Shown: positions 32,174 to 42,200 of the stretch, piece after piece
How positions within the stretch are numbered: position 1 is the stretch's first letter
Layout: the number at the start of each line of letters is the position of its first letter
Assembly (NCBI GenBank): GCA_044449065.1
Contig: JBIOHP010000018.1
Span: 8,694-72,693 of the forward strand
Length of the DNA stretch: 64,000 bases
Reading direction: 5' to 3'
Origin: JBIOHP01 sp044449065
GTDB taxonomy: Bacteria; Bacteroidota; Ignavibacteria; UBA10030; SZUA-254
Translations under genes and position numbers: made by a program
The notes under the pieces: model-generated
Databases searched by the model: none
What the model was told of the DNA's origin: nothing
Seen by the model: only the letters and a program-made list of their open reading frames with translations

Positions 32174-32356
32174 ATGAAAGAGAAAATAATTGCATTTTTC
32201 ACCGACGTGACCAAGGAGATGAAGAAAGTCACCTGGCCTCATCGCGATGAACTTCGCGATTCAACCATCATCATACTCGTTGTGTGCGGGGTTATCGCCG
32301 CGTTCGTCTATGGCGTCGATATCGTCGTCAATAAAGTATTAAGCGCGATCCTGTAA
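32174..32356 (+). CDS. secE: Preprotein translocase subunit SecE
   Basis: This 60-residue single-helix protein is the short form of SecE, which clamps SecY in the membrane. The amphipathic N-terminal helix VTKEMKKVTWPHRDEL contains the family's KVTWP motif, followed by one membrane helix (about 30-52). AAAGGAA is upstream. nusG follows almost at once, the usual secE-nusG pair. Confidence 0.96.
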   Translation: MKEKIIAFFTDVTKEMKKVTWPHRDELRDSTIIILVVCGVIAAFVYGVDIVVNKVLSAIL

Positions 32357-32367
32357 GGTTGACTCTA

Positions 32368-32916
32368 TTGGAAACACAAACTGTGCAAAAGCGATGGTAC
32401 GTAGTGCGGACGTTTTCAGGGCATGAAAACAGGGTCAAGACCCATCTGGAAAATGAAGTGAAACTTGCCAAGCTTGACGACCGGATTCAAACCGTGATGG
32501 TTCCTTCGGAAAAGATCTTTGAAGTGAAAGACGGCAAGAAGAAAAGCAAAACAAAAACGTTTTTTCCCGGCTATATTCTTGTCGAAGCCATACTTGATAA
32601 AGAGACGAAACATCTGATCCTGAATACTCCCTCCGTCATGGGATTTGTCGGCGTGCGCGGCGAGCCGGTTCCGCTTCAGCCCGACGAGGTGCGGAGATTG
32701 ATCGGCAGAATCGAGTCGCGGAAAGATATGGAGATGCTTGCCATCCCGTTCCATATCGGCGAACCGGTGAAAGTGATCGATGGGCCGTTCAATAATTTTA
32801 CGGGCGTCGTGCAGGATTTGAATGAAGAAAAAATGAAATTAAAGGTTATGGTCAGCATCTTCGGGCGAAAGACGCCCGTTGAGCTCGATTTCAGCCAGGT
32901 TGAAGCTGAAAAATAA
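32368..32916 (+). CDS. nusG: Transcription termination/antitermination factor NusG
   Basis: About 182 residues. The NGN domain (KRWYVVRTFSGHENRV; FFPGYILVEA; GFVGVRGEPVPL) binds RNA polymerase, and the C-terminal KOW domain (VKVIDGPFNNFTGVVQDL) contacts Rho or S10. I prefer the TTG at 32368 because AAGG at 32355-32358 is nine bases before it; the in-frame TTG at 32359 would overlap that site. The gene follows secE and precedes rplK. Confidence 0.95.
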   Translation: METQTVQKRWYVVRTFSGHENRVKTHLENEVKLAKLDDRIQTVMVPSEKIFEVKDGKKKSKTKTFFPGYILVEAILDKETKHLILNTPSVMGFVGVRGEPVPLQPDEVRRLIGRIESRKDMEMLAIPFHIGEPVKVIDGPFNNFTGVVQDLNEEKMKLKVMVSIFGRKTPVELDFSQVEAEK

Positions 32917-32941
32917 AATCATTGATTGAAGGAAGACTCGC

Positions 32942-33364
32942 ATGAAAAAAGTTGCCGGATTTATCAAACTACAAATTCCCGCAGGAGCGGCAAATCCCGC
33001 TCCGCCCGTTGGTCCCGCGTTGGGTCAAAAGGGCGTCAATATTATGGAATTTTGCAAACAGTTTAATGCCAGAACGCAGGCGCAACAAGGATTGATCATT
33101 CCGGTTGTCATCACTGTTTTTTCCGATAAATCTTTCACGTTTATCACTAAAACTCCGCCGGCTGCAGTCCTGCTGAAAAAAGCGGCGAAGCTTGAAAAGG
33201 GTTCTGGCGAACCGAACCGCAATAAAGTTGGTACGGTAACCAAGAAACAGGTGCGCGAGATCGCCGAAATGAAAATGCCCGATCTCAACGCGCACGATAT
33301 TGAAGCGGCAATGGCGATGATCGCCGGAACTGCCCGCAGTATGGGACTCCTCGTCGAGGAATAA
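32942..33364 (+). CDS. rplK: Ribosomal protein uL11
   Basis: This 140-residue protein of the GTPase-associated centre carries the proline-rich N-terminal segment IPAGAANPAPPVGPALGQKG (where thiopeptides bind with 23S RNA) and the C-terminal rRNA-binding TARSMGL. The length is normal. GGAAGAC precedes the ATG. It starts the rplK-rplA-rplJ-rplL run. Confidence 0.97.
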   Translation: MKKVAGFIKLQIPAGAANPAPPVGPALGQKGVNIMEFCKQFNARTQAQQGLIIPVVITVFSDKSFTFITKTPPAAVLLKKAAKLEKGSGEPNRNKVGTVTKKQVREIAEMKMPDLNAHDIEAAMAMIAGTARSMGLLVEE

Positions 33365-33455
33365 TATCCAGAGTTTTTGATTCATAGTGGAAGAACGCTG
33401 GATCTTAATTCTGCCGGCGGGCGTTAACACCACAACTATTCATAAGGAAACAACG

Positions 33456-34151
33456 ATGAAAAGAAGTAAACGGTACAAAACGGTTGTAGTTAAAGTCGAT
33501 CCGAAGAAAGCATACACGATCGATGAAGCAGTCGGAAAAGTTAAAGAGATGGCGAGCGCAAAATTTGTTGAAGCGGTTGATATCGCGGTGCGCCTCGGCG
33601 TCGATCCTAAAAAAGCCGATCAGGCAATTCGCGGTACGGTTGCATTGCCCCATGGCATTGGAAAAGCGGTCAGAGTTCTCGTCATTGCGAAACCACCCCG
33701 CGAACAGGAAGCATTGGCAGCCGGAGCTGATCATGCGGGTTTTACCGATTATCTGGAAAAGATCAAAGCAGGTTGGGCTGATGTCGATGTGATTATAGCA
33801 ACACCTGATTCGATGGTCGAGCTTGGTAAATTAGGAAAAATCCTCGGGCCCCGCGGTCTTATGCCGAATCCGAAAAGCGGAACAGTTACTGCAGATATTG
33901 CAAAAGCGGTTAAGGAGGTCAAGGCGGGAAAAATTGAATTCCGCGTCGATAAAGCTGGAATTCTTCATGCGACGATTGGCAAGGTGAACTTTGAACCACA
34001 AAAATTGTCGGAGAATATCCACGCCTTTTTAAATACCGTTGTGCGCCTCAAGCCATCATCCGCGAAGGGCCAATATATAAAGAGTATATTTTTATCAAGC
34101 ACTATGGGACCCGGCGTTCAGATTGATCGCTCGATCGTCTCAGTGCATTAA
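33456..34151 (+). CDS. rplA: Ribosomal protein uL1
   Basis: This 231-residue L1-stalk protein helps release deacylated tRNA from the E site and, in many bacteria, represses its own operon. I set the start at ATG 33456 (MKRSKRYK) after AAGGAAACA; an upstream ATG at 33387 would add 23 residues not typical of the family. The signature GPRGLMPNPKSGTVT is present. Confidence 0.96.
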   Translation: MKRSKRYKTVVVKVDPKKAYTIDEAVGKVKEMASAKFVEAVDIAVRLGVDPKKADQAIRGTVALPHGIGKAVRVLVIAKPPREQEALAAGADHAGFTDYLEKIKAGWADVDVIIATPDSMVELGKLGKILGPRGLMPNPKSGTVTADIAKAVKEVKAGKIEFRVDKAGILHATIGKVNFEPQKLSENIHAFLNTVVRLKPSSAKGQYIKSIFLSSTMGPGVQIDRSIVSVH

Positions 34152-34253
34152 AATTTTTAATCATTACGCACTCAGTACAATTACAAGCTTTCTGCCTTTC
34201 TGTCACCAACGGACGGGGCTTCTCAGAAAGCGTTAAAACTAACGAGGTAAACC
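34152..34253 (+). promoter_or_regulatory. rplJ leader (probable L10-binding region)
   Basis: This 102-base gap between rplA and rplJ holds a hairpin: GCTTTCTG (34187-34194) pairs with CAGAAAGC (34224-34231). The loop CCTTTCTGTCACCAACGGA and following bases are rich in unpaired positions. The place matches the L10(L12)4-binding leader that represses rplJL in other bacteria; the detailed kink-turn was not confirmed. Confidence 0.5.
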
Positions 34254-34775
34254 ATGAACCGTTCTGAAAAAGAACAAATTATTGCAGAAGTAGCGGAACA
34301 GTTTTCCCGCGCCAAGGGCATGTACTTTGCAGATTTCACCGGCATAACCGTTGAAGAGGTTAACGAATTACGCCGTGAATTCCGGAAATCGAAGATCGAT
34401 TACCGTGTTGTAAAGAACACGCTTGCCCGTAAAGCGCTGGAACAGGTGAGCGGGTACGATGCAGTGTATGATAACCTGACCGGACCAACCGCCGTTGCCA
34501 TCGGGTATGACGATCCGGTAGTTCCTGCAAAAATTATCAAAAAGTTCCGCGATAGGTATCAGAAATTGAATTTGAAAGTCTGCGTTATCGAAAAGCAGGT
34601 TTTTCCCGGCTCGCAACTTGATGAAATATCGAAGCTGCCCGGTCGTTCTGAACTCATTGCAGGAATTATCGGTAGCATTCAAGCTCCAATCTCCGGCGTC
34701 GTAGGATCCATAAACGCAGTGATGCGCGATCTGGTGTATGTCATCGATGCGATTGAGAAGAAGAAAGCTGCGTAA
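34254..34775 (+). CDS. rplJ: Ribosomal protein uL10
   Basis: This 173-residue protein anchors L7/L12 dimers to 23S RNA. The N-terminal domain (AKGMYFADFTGITVEEVNEL, KSKIDYRVVKNTLARKAL) is typical, and the C-terminal helix binds L7/L12. The start follows CGAGGTAAACC. It probably represses itself through the upstream leader. Confidence 0.96.
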   Translation: MNRSEKEQIIAEVAEQFSRAKGMYFADFTGITVEEVNELRREFRKSKIDYRVVKNTLARKALEQVSGYDAVYDNLTGPTAVAIGYDDPVVPAKIIKKFRDRYQKLNLKVCVIEKQVFPGSQLDEISKLPGRSELIAGIIGSIQAPISGVVGSINAVMRDLVYVIDAIEKKKAA

Positions 34776-34819
34776 GTTACTCACAATTTTAATTTGAAAA
34801 TCATAGGAGAAATAAACAT

Positions 34820-35194
34820 ATGTCAGTAGTTGAAGAAATCGTAGAAAAAATTGAAAAATTAACCCTTCTCGAAGCCTCGGAATTAAAAAAGGCGTTGGAA
34901 GAAAAATTCGGCGTTACTGCCGCTGCCCCCATGATGATGGGCGGCGGGATGCCCGCCGCTGCCGCAGCACCCGTCGAAGAAAAAACTGAATTCACTGTGC
35001 TCTTAAAAGCTGCCGGCGCTCAGAAGATCAACGTCATTAAAGTTGTCCGCGCGGCAACAGGTCTTGGCTTAAAAGAAGCGAAAGACCTTGTTGATGGTGC
35101 GCCGAAGAACGTCAAAGAGAGCATCAGCAAAGACGAAGCTGAAAAGCTGAAGAAAGAGCTCGAAGATGCCGGCGCTCAGGTCGAATTAAAGTAA
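34820..35194 (+). CDS. rplL: Ribosomal protein bL12 (L7/L12)
   Basis: This 124-residue acidic stalk protein recruits translation GTPases. It has the N-terminal dimerisation part (residues 1-32), a Met/Gly/Ala hinge (PMMMGGGMPAAAAAP) and a C-terminal domain with KVVRAATGLGLKEAKDLVDGAP. AGGAG precedes the ATG. A strong attenuator-like terminator follows. Confidence 0.97.
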   Translation: MSVVEEIVEKIEKLTLLEASELKKALEEKFGVTAAAPMMMGGGMPAAAAAPVEEKTEFTVLLKAAGAQKINVIKVVRAATGLGLKEAKDLVDGAPKNVKESISKDEAEKLKKELEDAGAQVELK

Positions 35195-35284
35195 TCATTC
35201 TCTGGATGATTTATAAGGAAACCTTTTTAGGGTCTTTTCTTGTTTTGTTAACAGAGAAATTACGCCGGAAAAGCAACCTTTTTT

Positions 35285-35330
35285 AGCCGATAACCTATCT
35301 ACGGATAGGTTGTCGGCTTGTTATTTTTTA
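35285..35330 (+). terminator. Attenuator-type terminator between rplL and rpoB
   Basis: A 15-base stem (35285-35299 with 35304-35318, one G-U pair) is capped by the stable UNCG tetraloop C(UACG)G and followed by a T-rich tract ending TTATTTTTT. It is positioned to reduce rpoB/rpoC transcription relative to the ribosomal genes. Confidence 0.9.
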
Positions 35331-35414
35331 AAATTTGCTGGATATGGACAATGAGTTCGTTAAGAAATATGATATGCCAGCGTCACAAATGTTTATATAG
35401 AAGGAGTGTAACGA

Positions 35415-38400
35415 TTGAAATCACATCCTAACACCGTGGACGGACGAATATCGTTCGCAAAGATTCCTGAACTTATGGAATATCCCGATCTGCTCAATGT
35501 TCAGGTTGAATCATGGGAGAGCTTCTTACAATCACTTTTACCCCCTGAGAAACGTAAACTTCAGGGATTGCAGCTAATATTCAAGATGAATTTTCCCATT
35601 ACCGACGCGCGGGAAAATTATATCCTGGAATTTGTCGAATATTATGTTGAGAAACCGAAATATTCCGTTATCGAATGCCAGGAACGCGGGCTGACCTACG
35701 CAGTTCCCTTGAAAGCCAAATTACGGCTTTCGAGCAAAAGTGAAGACGGAAAATCCTACGTCGATACCATTGAACAGGAGGTCTACCTCGGAAATTTACC
35801 TTCTATGACCCATCGCGGAACATATATTATCAACGGCGCAGAACGCGTGGTGGTGAGCCAGTTGCACCGTTCGCCGGGCGTCTTCTTCGATGAAACAGTC
35901 CATCCTAACGGCATGTCTATCTATTCAGCGCGCATTATCCCGTTCAGAGGAAGCTGGGTGGAATTCATGACCGATATCAGCAACGTGATGTATGTATATA
36001 TAGACAGAAAGAAGAAATTCCCTGTCACTACACTTCTGAGAGCATTAGGATTTTCATCCGATGATGAGATTTTACACCTGTTCAACCTCGTCGATGAAAT
36101 CGACGCCCACAAGGTAGACCTGAAAGATTACATTGGAAGAATTGTTTGCAGCGACGTCGTTGATAAAAAGACCGGCGAGATATTCATCAGCAAAGATTCC
36201 ACACTCACCGAAGATTTTGTTAAACGTCTCAAGAAAATCGAGATCAAAAAAATCCGGTTGTTGAAGCACGAGGGAATCGGAGAGGGTTCCGTTATCGCGA
36301 ATACGATATTGAAAGATACCGCCAGAACCGGAGAGGAAGCGCTCAATACGATTTACCAGCAATTGCGATCCGGCGAAGCGCCCGATCTCGATACTGCAAA
36401 AAATCTTCTCGAACGATTATTCTTTAATGAGAAGCGGTACGATCTGGGCGATGTTGGCAGATACCGGATGAATGCAAAACTTGGATTAACCGTCCCGGTT
36501 ACCACCACCACGCTGACCAAAGAAGATATTATATCTATTATCAATTACCTGATCGATCTTCAGCAGGGTAAAAAGACAGTTGATGACATCGATCATCTCG
36601 GTAACCGCCGTGTTCGAACTGTCGGCGAACAAATCGGTCAGCAATTCAATATCGGGTTGGTTCGCATGGCGCGAACAATTCGTGAACGGTTGAGCTTGCG
36701 CGATCAGGAAAAATTATCCCCGCAAGACCTGGTTAATGCGAGAACCATCACCAGCGTAATTAATGCGTTTTTCGGAACCAACCAACTCTCACAATTTATG
36801 GATCAGACGAACCCGCTTGCCGAGATAACACACAAACGGCGTATGTCTGCTCTCGGGCCGGGTGGTTTAACGCGTGAACGCGCAGGATTCGAAGTCCGCG
36901 ACGTTCATTATACGCATTATGGCAGGTTATGCCCCATTGAAACCCCCGAAGGTCCAAATATCGGCTTGATTTCTTCCCTCTGCATTCATGCGAGAGTAAA
37001 CCAATTTGGTTTCATTGAAACTCCGTACCGAAAAGTCAAGAATAAAAAAGTTTCCACCGAAATAGAGTTCATGACGGCTGAGACGGAAGATAAATGCATC
37101 ATTGCTCAGGCGAATGCTGAAATCGATGACCGGGGGAATTTCCTGACGGAACGCGTAAAGGCAAGGTACCAGAGCGATTACCCGCTCGCAAAACCTGAAG
37201 AAATTCAGTACATGGACGTAGCTCCCAATCAAATCGTTTCGGCTGCCGCTGCGCTCATTCCGTTCCTCGAACATGACGATGCCAACCGCGCGCTCATGGG
37301 TTCTAACATGCAGCGCCAGGCGGTGCCTCTTCTCAGACCTCAAACCCCTATTGTCGGGACGGGATTTGAAGAGAAAGTTGCCCGTGACGCCCGCACGATG
37401 ATCGTTGCCGAACGGACAGGCATTGTAGAGTTTGTCGATTCAAACCGCATCGTAGTCAACTACGATATCGATGAGAATAGTCCGGAAGCCCTTGTGAGTT
37501 TTGACGATAAAAAACGGGTCGAATACCGCCTCGTTAAATTCTTCAGAACGAACCAGGATACCTGCATCAACCAGATTGCCATTGTGAAACCGGGACAGCG
37601 CGTGAAGAGAGACGATATCTTAGCCGATGGCTGCGCCACCGATCACGGCGAACTTGCCCTCGGCAGGAATGTCATGGTGGCGTTCATGCCGTGGCGCGGA
37701 TATAATTTTGAAGACGCTATCATCGTGAGCGAACGGCTTGTTGCGGAGGATATTTATACTTCGATTCACATCGAAGAATTTGAACTACAGGTTCGCGATA
37801 CGAAACGCGGCGAAGAAGAATTGACCCCTGAAATACCCAATGTGAGCGAAGACGCCGTAAAAGACCTTGACGAAAACGGAGTTATCAGGGTCGGCGCGGA
37901 AGTGCACGAGGGAGACATTCTCATCGGTAAAATTACACCAAAGGGTGAAACAGAATCTACTCCCGAAGAAAAACTCCTTAAAGCGATTTTCGGAGAAAAA
38001 GCCGGCGACGTCAAAGATGCTTCGCTGAAGGCTCCCCCGGGAATGAAGGGAATTGTGATATCGACCAAGTTATTCAGCCGTAAACGCAAAGATGCTGAAT
38101 CGAAGAAAGAAGAAAAACGGATGGTCGATCAACTCGATAAAACGCTTAAGAATGATCTGAAAGAAAATTACGAGAAACTTGTAAAGAAACTCGGAATGCT
38201 TCTTGACGGCGAGAAATCGCTTGGCATCCATACATCCGCTGGAGAAGTTGCTATCCGCGGAGGAACAACGCTTAAGTTGGATACTTTTACCAGCATCACC
38301 CATCTGGAAAAGCTTGATTATTCAACGGATTGGGTCGACGATAAAAAGAAAAACAATCTTATCGCTAAGATCTATCAAAATTATGCCAAGAAAGAAAACG

Positions 38401-39191
38401 AACTGAATGAATACGTTAAGCATGAAAAAACAAAGATCATGCTTGGCGATGAACTTCCTTCCGGAATCGTTCAATTAGCGAAGGTCTATATTGCAAAAAA
38501 GAGAAAATTATCAGTTGGTGATAAGATGGCTGGTCGGCACGGGAATAAAGGCGTTGTGGCGAAGGTCGTTCCGATTGAAGACATGCCCTTTATGCTCGAT
38601 GGTACGCCCGTCGATATGATTCTCAACCCGCTTGGTGTGCCTTCCCGGATGAACCTCGGGCAGCTATTTGAAACTGCTCTCGGTTGGGCTGGGTTTAAAC
38701 TTGGCACAAAATATACATCTCCCATCTTTGATGGAGCGGTCTGGGATGATGTGCAAGCTGAATTGAAGAAAGCAGAATTGAGCACGAATTCTAAAGCGAT
38801 TCTGCGGGATGGACGCACGGGTGAGCTCTATGACCAGGAAGTTACCGTAGGCGCCATCTATATGATGAAACTTTCACACCTGGTGGATGATAAAATTCAC
38901 GCCCGTTCAATCGGACCGTACTCGCTTATAACCCAGCAGCCCCTTGGGGGAAAAGCCCAATTTGGCGGTCAACGGTTCGGAGAGATGGAAGTCTGGGCGC
39001 TCGAAGCGTACGGCGCGGCAAATATCCTCCAGGAAATCCTAACAGTGAAGAGCGATGATGTAACAGGTCGCGCGAAGCTCTACGAGGCAATCGTGAAAGG
39101 AGATAATTTACCCGAACCAAACGTTCCCGAGTCATTTAATGTGCTCGTTCGCGAGTTGATGGGTTTGGGTCTTGATATTAAGATCGAATAG
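35415..39191 (+). CDS. rpoB: RNA polymerase beta subunit
   Basis: This 1258-residue protein forms the catalytic pincer of RNA polymerase with RpoC. The rifampicin pocket reads NQLSQFMDQTNPLAEITHKR and then RMSALGPGGLTRERAGFEV, with wild-type residues at the common resistance positions (D, H and S), so no resistance is predicted. GEMEVWALEAYGAA is near the C-terminus. The start is TTG, eight bases after AAGGAG (35401-35406). The length is a little below that of E. coli (1342). Confidence 0.98.
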   Translation: MKSHPNTVDGRISFAKIPELMEYPDLLNVQVESWESFLQSLLPPEKRKLQGLQLIFKMNFPITDARENYILEFVEYYVEKPKYSVIECQERGLTYAVPLKAKLRLSSKSEDGKSYVDTIEQEVYLGNLPSMTHRGTYIINGAERVVVSQLHRSPGVFFDETVHPNGMSIYSARIIPFRGSWVEFMTDISNVMYVYIDRKKKFPVTTLLRALGFSSDDEILHLFNLVDEIDAHKVDLKDYIGRIVCSDVVDKKTGEIFISKDSTLTEDFVKRLKKIEIKKIRLLKHEGIGEGSVIANTILKDTARTGEEALNTIYQQLRSGEAPDLDTAKNLLERLFFNEKRYDLGDVGRYRMNAKLGLTVPVTTTTLTKEDIISIINYLIDLQQGKKTVDDIDHLGNRRVRTVGEQIGQQFNIGLVRMARTIRERLSLRDQEKLSPQDLVNARTITSVINAFFGTNQLSQFMDQTNPLAEITHKRRMSALGPGGLTRERAGFEVRDVHYTHYGRLCPIETPEGPNIGLISSLCIHARVNQFGFIETPYRKVKNKKVSTEIEFMTAETEDKCIIAQANAEIDDRGNFLTERVKARYQSDYPLAKPEEIQYMDVAPNQIVSAAAALIPFLEHDDANRALMGSNMQRQAVPLLRPQTPIVGTGFEEKVARDARTMIVAERTGIVEFVDSNRIVVNYDIDENSPEALVSFDDKKRVEYRLVKFFRTNQDTCINQIAIVKPGQRVKRDDILADGCATDHGELALGRNVMVAFMPWRGYNFEDAIIVSERLVAEDIYTSIHIEEFELQVRDTKRGEEELTPEIPNVSEDAVKDLDENGVIRVGAEVHEGDILIGKITPKGETESTPEEKLLKAIFGEKAGDVKDASLKAPPGMKGIVISTKLFSRKRKDAESKKEEKRMVDQLDKTLKNDLKENYEKLVKKLGMLLDGEKSLGIHTSAGEVAIRGGTTLKLDTFTSITHLEKLDYSTDWVDDKKKNNLIAKIYQNYAKKENELNEYVKHEKTKIMLGDELPSGIVQLAKVYIAKKRKLSVGDKMAGRHGNKGVVAKVVPIEDMPFMLDGTPVDMILNPLGVPSRMNLGQLFETALGWAGFKLGTKYTSPIFDGAVWDDVQAELKKAELSTNSKAILRDGRTGELYDQEVTVGAIYMMKLSHLVDDKIHARSIGPYSLITQQPLGGKAQFGGQRFGEMEVWALEAYGAANILQEILTVKSDDVTGRAKLYEAIVKGDNLPEPNVPESFNVLVRELMGLGLDIKIE

Positions 39192-39254
39192 CTGGTGACG
39201 CTTAGTGCTCGGTTAAACCACTGACGATATGACAACAAGGTAATTGGAGATTAT

Positions 39255-42200
39255 ATGGCATTTACATCGCATGAAAGTTTTTTAAAGAAGAATTTTTCGA
39301 AGATCACGATTTCACTCGCTTCGTCCGACTTGATTTTATCACGGTCGCATGGAGAGGTAACGAAACCGGAGACAATCAATTATCGGTCCTTCCGTCCCGA
39401 AAAAGATGGATTATTTTGTGAAAAAATCTTCGGACCCGTTCGGGATTGGGAATGTCACTGCGGAAAGTATAAACGCATCCGGTATAAAGGCATTATTTGC
39501 GATCGGTGCGGCGTTGAAGTAACTCAAAAAAGTGTCCGGCGTGAACGCATGGGACATATTTCCCTTGCGGTTCCCATTGTGCACATCTGGTACTTCCGGT
39601 CAACTCCGTCTAAGATTGGCGCCATTCTTGGATTGAGCGGCAAGGATCTTGAGAAGATCATTTATTATGAATCGTACGTTGTTATTCAACCGGGAATGAC
39701 CGGCTTACAACGCCTCGATTTGCTTTCCGAGGACCAATACTATGAGGTGCTCGCATCGCTTCCTGAAAAAAATCAGGACCTCGAAAATACTGATGAGCGC
39801 AAATTCATCGGCCGTATCGGCGGCGACGCCATTAAAGATCTTATGAAACGCAGCGACGTAGAGAAAATTGCTCTTGATCTTCGTGAAGGACTGAAAACCG
39901 AAACATCGGTTCAGAAAAAACAGGAAATGTTGAAACGGCTCCGGGTCGTTGAGGCATTTCGCGATCACGAGGGAATTCAATTGAACAAACCTGAATGGAT
40001 GGTGCTTGATGTTATACCGGTAATCCCGCCGGAACTCCGCCCTCTCGTTCCTCTTGAGGGGGGAAGGTTCGCCACATCCGATTTGAACGATCTTTACCGG
40101 CGTGTCATTATCCGCAACAATCGTCTCCGTCGCTTAATTGAAATTAAAGCGCCTGAGGTCATTCTTCGCAACGAGAAAAGGATGTTGCAGGAAGCAGTCG
40201 ATTCGTTATTCGATAACTCCCGGCGTGTGAATGCTGTCAGATCGGATAATAACCATGCGTTGAAATCACTCTCAGATATGCTTAAGGGCAAACAGGGGAG
40301 ATTCCGACAAAATCTTCTCGGTAAGCGAGTCGATTATTCCGGACGTTCCGTGATCGTAGTAGGACCCGAGTTGAAGCTCCATGAATGCGGGTTACCGAAA
40401 GATATGGCGGTGGAACTGTTTAAACCATTTATAATCCGTAAACTCATCGAACGCGGTTTGGTGAAGACGGTGAAGAGCGCGAAAAAAATGGTAGATAAAA
40501 AGGGCCAGGAGGTGTGGGAAATTTTAGAACGCATCATCGATGGACACCCGGTAATTCTCAACCGCGCTCCTACGCTTCACCGGCTTGGTATACAAGCATT
40601 CCAACCGGTGCTTGTTGAAGGTAAGGCAATACGGGTTCACCCAATGGTTTGCACGGCGTTTAATGCAGATTTCGACGGCGATCAAATGGCGGTGCACGTT
40701 CCGTTATCATACGACGCTCAACTTGAAGCGCGTATCCTGATGTTGTCGAGCCATAATATCCTTTCCCCGTCCAATGGGGCGCCGATTGTGCATCCGACGC
40801 AGGATCAGGTACTCGGCTGTTATTATCTCACAAAATCTAAGCCGGATCCTGAAGCAAAAGTTCAAATGTTCAGCTCGATGGATGAAGTTATCATTTCCTA
40901 CAATGCCCAAAAGATCGATTTGCATTCACGGATAAAGGTTCGTATCGAAGGGAAAATGATTGAAACAACCGTCGGACGCGTTGTGTTCAACCGAATTGTT
41001 CCGAAGGAAATCGGATTTATCAATGAATTGCTGAATAAGAAAAGATTGACCACGATTGTTCATGAAGTATACCGCACGTGCGGTAACTTACGAACCGCGG
41101 AATTCCTTGATGATCTTAAGGAACTTGGATTCACGTATGCGACGAAAGGCGGATTATCCGTATCTCTGGGAGACGTTGTTATTCCCAAAGAGAAGGATGA
41201 AATAATCACTAAAGCAAACCGTGACGTTGAAAACGTGCAGAGTCAATATTATCGCGGCTTTATCACCAACGGTGAACGTTATAATAAAGTTATCGATATC
41301 TGGACGCGTGCGACGAATAAAGTGGCGGAACGCCTGTTTGATTCGCTCCAACACGATCGCGAGGGATTCAATTCACTCTATATGATGGTTGATTCCGGCG
41401 CTCGTGGATCGAAAGAACAAGTTCGCCAGCTCGCCGGTATGCGCGGATTAATGGCAAAACCGCAAAAAAGTATGTCCGGCGCCACCGGTGAATTAATCGA
41501 AAATCCCATCATCGCGAATTTCCGTGAGGGACTATCGGTTTTGGAATATTTTATTTCCACACACGGCGCTCGAAAAGGTCTTGCTGATACCGCTCTTAAA
41601 ACTGCCGATGCCGGTTATCTGACGCGCAGATTAATAGATGTCGCCCAGGATGCGATCATTACGATCCATGACTGCGGGACAATCAGAGGCGTGCTCACCG
41701 GCGCGTTGAAAGAGGGTGAAGATATTAAGGAACCGCTCGCCGAACGTATTCTCGGCAGAGTGGCAGTCCATAATGTGCTCGACCCCCTGACTGGTAAGGT
41801 TCTGGTGAATGCAGGCGAAGAGATCGATGAAGAAAAAGCCGCGCTTATCTCCGATACCTCGATCGAGGCGGTTGAAATTCGGTCGGTTTTAACGTGCGAA
41901 GCAAAACGCGGTTTATGCGCCAAGTGCTATGGAAGAGATTTGACCTCGGCGCGTATCGCTGAACCCAGCACGGCAACGGGCATCATTGCCGCGCAATCAA
42001 TTGGCGAGCCGGGCACACAGCTTACGCTGCGTACGTTCCACACAGGCGGTACGGCAAGCTTGATCGCCGCGCAGTCGCAGATCGTTTCCAAGTTTGATGG
42101 TATAACAAAATATGAAGGTATTAAATCTCTCAAACATGTCGACTCTGATGGAAAAGTTATTGTTCTCGGCAGAAGCGGTGTTATTCATGTGCTTGATTCA

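Noticed and set aside
36640..37000. Possible rifampicin-resistance changes in rpoB
   Set aside because: Residues at the usual resistance positions in QFMDQ, THKR and SALG are wild type.
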